NCBI GenBank assembly: GCA_002351795.1
Contig: DEHG01000030.1
Location: forward strand, 41,467 to 47,347
DNA: 5,881 nucleotides
Source of the DNA: Ruminococcaceae bacterium UBA2806
GTDB taxonomy: Bacteria > Bacillota > Clostridia > Oscillospirales > Acutalibacteraceae
Direction: 5' to 3'
Shown here in pieces: positions 4,983-5,881 of this stretch (position 1 is the first letter of the stretch; every line of letters begins with the position of its first letter). The notes beneath the pieces are model-generated. The model saw only the letters and a program-made list of their open reading frames with translations, ran no database searches and was not told where the DNA came from. The position numbers and the translations under genes are program-made.

Positions 4983-5011
4983 TTGAAATATTAACGAAAA
5001 TAGTATAAAAT
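4983..5011 (+). promoter_or_regulatory. Promoter of pgk
   Basis: A -35 TTGAAA (4983-4988), a 17-base spacer and -10 TAAAAT (5006-5011) agree well with the housekeeping sigma consensus; the DNA upstream (4900-4982) is very A/T-rich, like an UP element. The -10 lies in a short palindrome, GTATA-AAA-TATAC (5003-5015). Transcription would start near 5018, about 190 bases before the pgk start codon. Confidence 0.75.
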
Positions 5012-5017
5012 ATACAT

Positions 5018-5207
5018 TGTAAGGACTGTATCGTGTCACCGGATAATAATGGTCACAATACGGTCATTTCCGGAAATATCCGGGACAGCAGATGGCGGCT
5101 GTGCAGTTTCCGGCTGCCTGATCTGTTTGTTATCGCACATCTTATACGGTGTGTGCAGAAATTGCAAAATCTGTACCGGCAGTGCCCGGGGAAAGGATGT
5201 TATTGAA
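5018..5207 (+). promoter_or_regulatory. Long structured leader of pgk
   Basis: This stretch is much richer in G and C than the promoter before it and contains several inverted repeats. GTAT-c-GTG...ACC (5028-5040) pairs with GGT-CAC-a-ATAC (5051-5061). ATTTCCGGAAAT (5066-5077) is a 12-base palindrome whose CCGGAAA half (5070-5076) can instead pair with TTTCCGG (5107-5113). GGCGGCT (5094-5100) can pair with GGCTGCC (5112-5118). GCACAT (5135-5140) pairs with GTGTGC (5151-5156). The mutually exclusive pairings are what a regulatory leader would show. No known riboswitch is recognised. A weak open frame, GTG at 5033 to a stop at 5204-5206, spans it but has atypical codons. The pgk ribosome site is GAAAGGA (5191-5197). 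Confidence 0.45.
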
Positions 5208-5881
5208 ATGAACTATCTTAACAAGAAAACTGTTGAAGATATCGATGTAGCTGGCAAGAAGGTTCTTGTACGCTGCGACTTCAACGTACCGTTTGACGGC
5301 GAGGGCAATATCTCTGACCCGAAGAGAATTGATGAGGCTCTCAAAACTATCAAATATCTTATTGATAATAAAGCAAAGGTGATCCTCTGCTCACATCTTG
5401 GTCGTCCGAAGGGCGAATTCAATATGAAGTATTCTCTTGCTCCTGTAGCTGCTTATCTTTCAAAGGCTCTGGGCTTTGAGGTAAAGATGGCTTCCGATGT
5501 TGTTGGCGAAAGCGCAAAGAGTATCGCTGCTTCACTTCAGGAGGGCGAGGTTGAGCTTATCGAGAACGTTCGTTTCCACAAGGAAGAGGAAAAGAATGAT
5601 CCCGAGTTTGCAAAGCAGCTTGCTTCACTTGCTGAGATATATGTAAACGATGCTTTCGGCACAGCTCACAGAGCTCATGCTTCAACAGCAGGCGTTGCTG
5701 ATTATCTGCCCGCAGTTTGCGGCTATCTGATCCAGAAAGAGATCACCGTTATGGGCGGCGCTCTTGAAGATCCCAAGAGACCCTTCGTTGCTATTCTCGG
5801 CGGCGCAAAGGTTTCCGATAAGATCGGCGTTATCACAAACCTTCTTGACAAGGTTGATACCCTTATCATCGGCGGCGGCAT
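5208..5881 (+). CDS. pgk: Phosphoglycerate kinase, 5' part (cut by window end)
   Basis: The first 224 residues of phosphoglycerate kinase, the glycolytic enzyme that transfers the phosphate of 1,3-bisphosphoglycerate to ADP, giving ATP and 3-phosphoglycerate in the cytosol. The N-terminal substrate domain is complete in its motifs: V19LVRCDFNVP28 (R22, D24, N26), R40, H63LGRPKG69, E119NVRFHKEEE128 (R122) and N147DAFGTAHRAHAST160 (R155). The hinge and start of the nucleotide domain follow with GGAKVSDKIGVI (198-209). The reading frame is open to the window edge; the full protein would be about 390-420 residues. The ATG at 5208 is preceded by GAAAGGA (5191-5197) at a slightly long spacing of ten bases. 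Codon use is more biased (many GCT, CTT, GTT) than in the other genes, as expected for a highly expressed housekeeping gene. It has its own promoter and a long leader. Confidence 0.98.
   Translation, partial: MNYLNKKTVEDIDVAGKKVLVRCDFNVPFDGEGNISDPKRIDEALKTIKYLIDNKAKVILCSHLGRPKGEFNMKYSLAPVAAYLSKALGFEVKMASDVVGESAKSIAASLQEGEVELIENVRFHKEEEKNDPEFAKQLASLAEIYVNDAFGTAHRAHASTAGVADYLPAVCGYLIQKEITVMGGALEDPKRPFVAILGGAKVSDKIGVITNLLDKVDTLIIGGG

Noticed and set aside
5197..5211. Four-codon mini-frame (ATG TTA TTG AAA TGA) overlapping the pgk start
   Set aside because: Its ATG is within the ribosome site region itself and has no room for its own site; a chance frame.

Overview
The window looks like chromosomal DNA from a low-to-mid GC Gram-positive anaerobe, most probably a Clostridia member close to Ruminococcus/Oscillospiraceae. 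Signs of this are strong purine-rich Shine-Dalgarno sites, AGG/AGA/CGT arginine codons, A/T-rich promoters, classical intrinsic terminators, a TagH-type ABC ATPase and a typical bacterial phosphoglycerate kinase gene. This placement is inferred from style and gene content; no rRNA or other marker is present. All supported genes are on the plus strand.

Layout. Positions 1-77 hold three consecutive small hairpins, the last followed by T6: the 3' end of an unidentified structured RNA or upstream transcript. A VWA-domain protein (229-1107) overlaps a divergent adenylosuccinate-synthetase-like gene (1104-2285) by four bases, so the two are probably translationally coupled. After a 111-base spacer with a TATAAT box and two hairpins comes a tightly packed cassette of three small genes: 54 aa (2397-2561), a Met-rich 118 aa protein (2554-2910), and a 90 aa protein with a charged N-terminus and hydrophobic C-terminus (2917-3189, TTG start). 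A 13-bp-stem terminator closes it at 3317-3358. An unrecognised 169 aa protein (3437-3946) lies behind a promoter-like region with a 10-base direct repeat. A TagH/Wzt-type ABC ATPase (4078-4848) has a near-consensus promoter, a perfect 11-bp leader hairpin and its own terminator, but no permease beside it. The 5' part of pgk (5208 to the window end) follows a long leader of about 190 nt behind its own promoter.

How the genes relate. The VWA/PurA-like pair is the most interesting unit. The synthetase-like protein keeps the GDEGKG loop and catalytic-type Asp and His. It has replaced the KLD guanine-recognition motif of true PurA with HIN and changed other ligand-binding arginines, so it is probably a paralogue with another nucleotide preference or another job. 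The small-protein cassette looks like one co-expressed, co-translated group of unknown function. The ABC ATPase and pgk are independent transcription units. Nothing indicates a prophage, transposon or CRISPR array.
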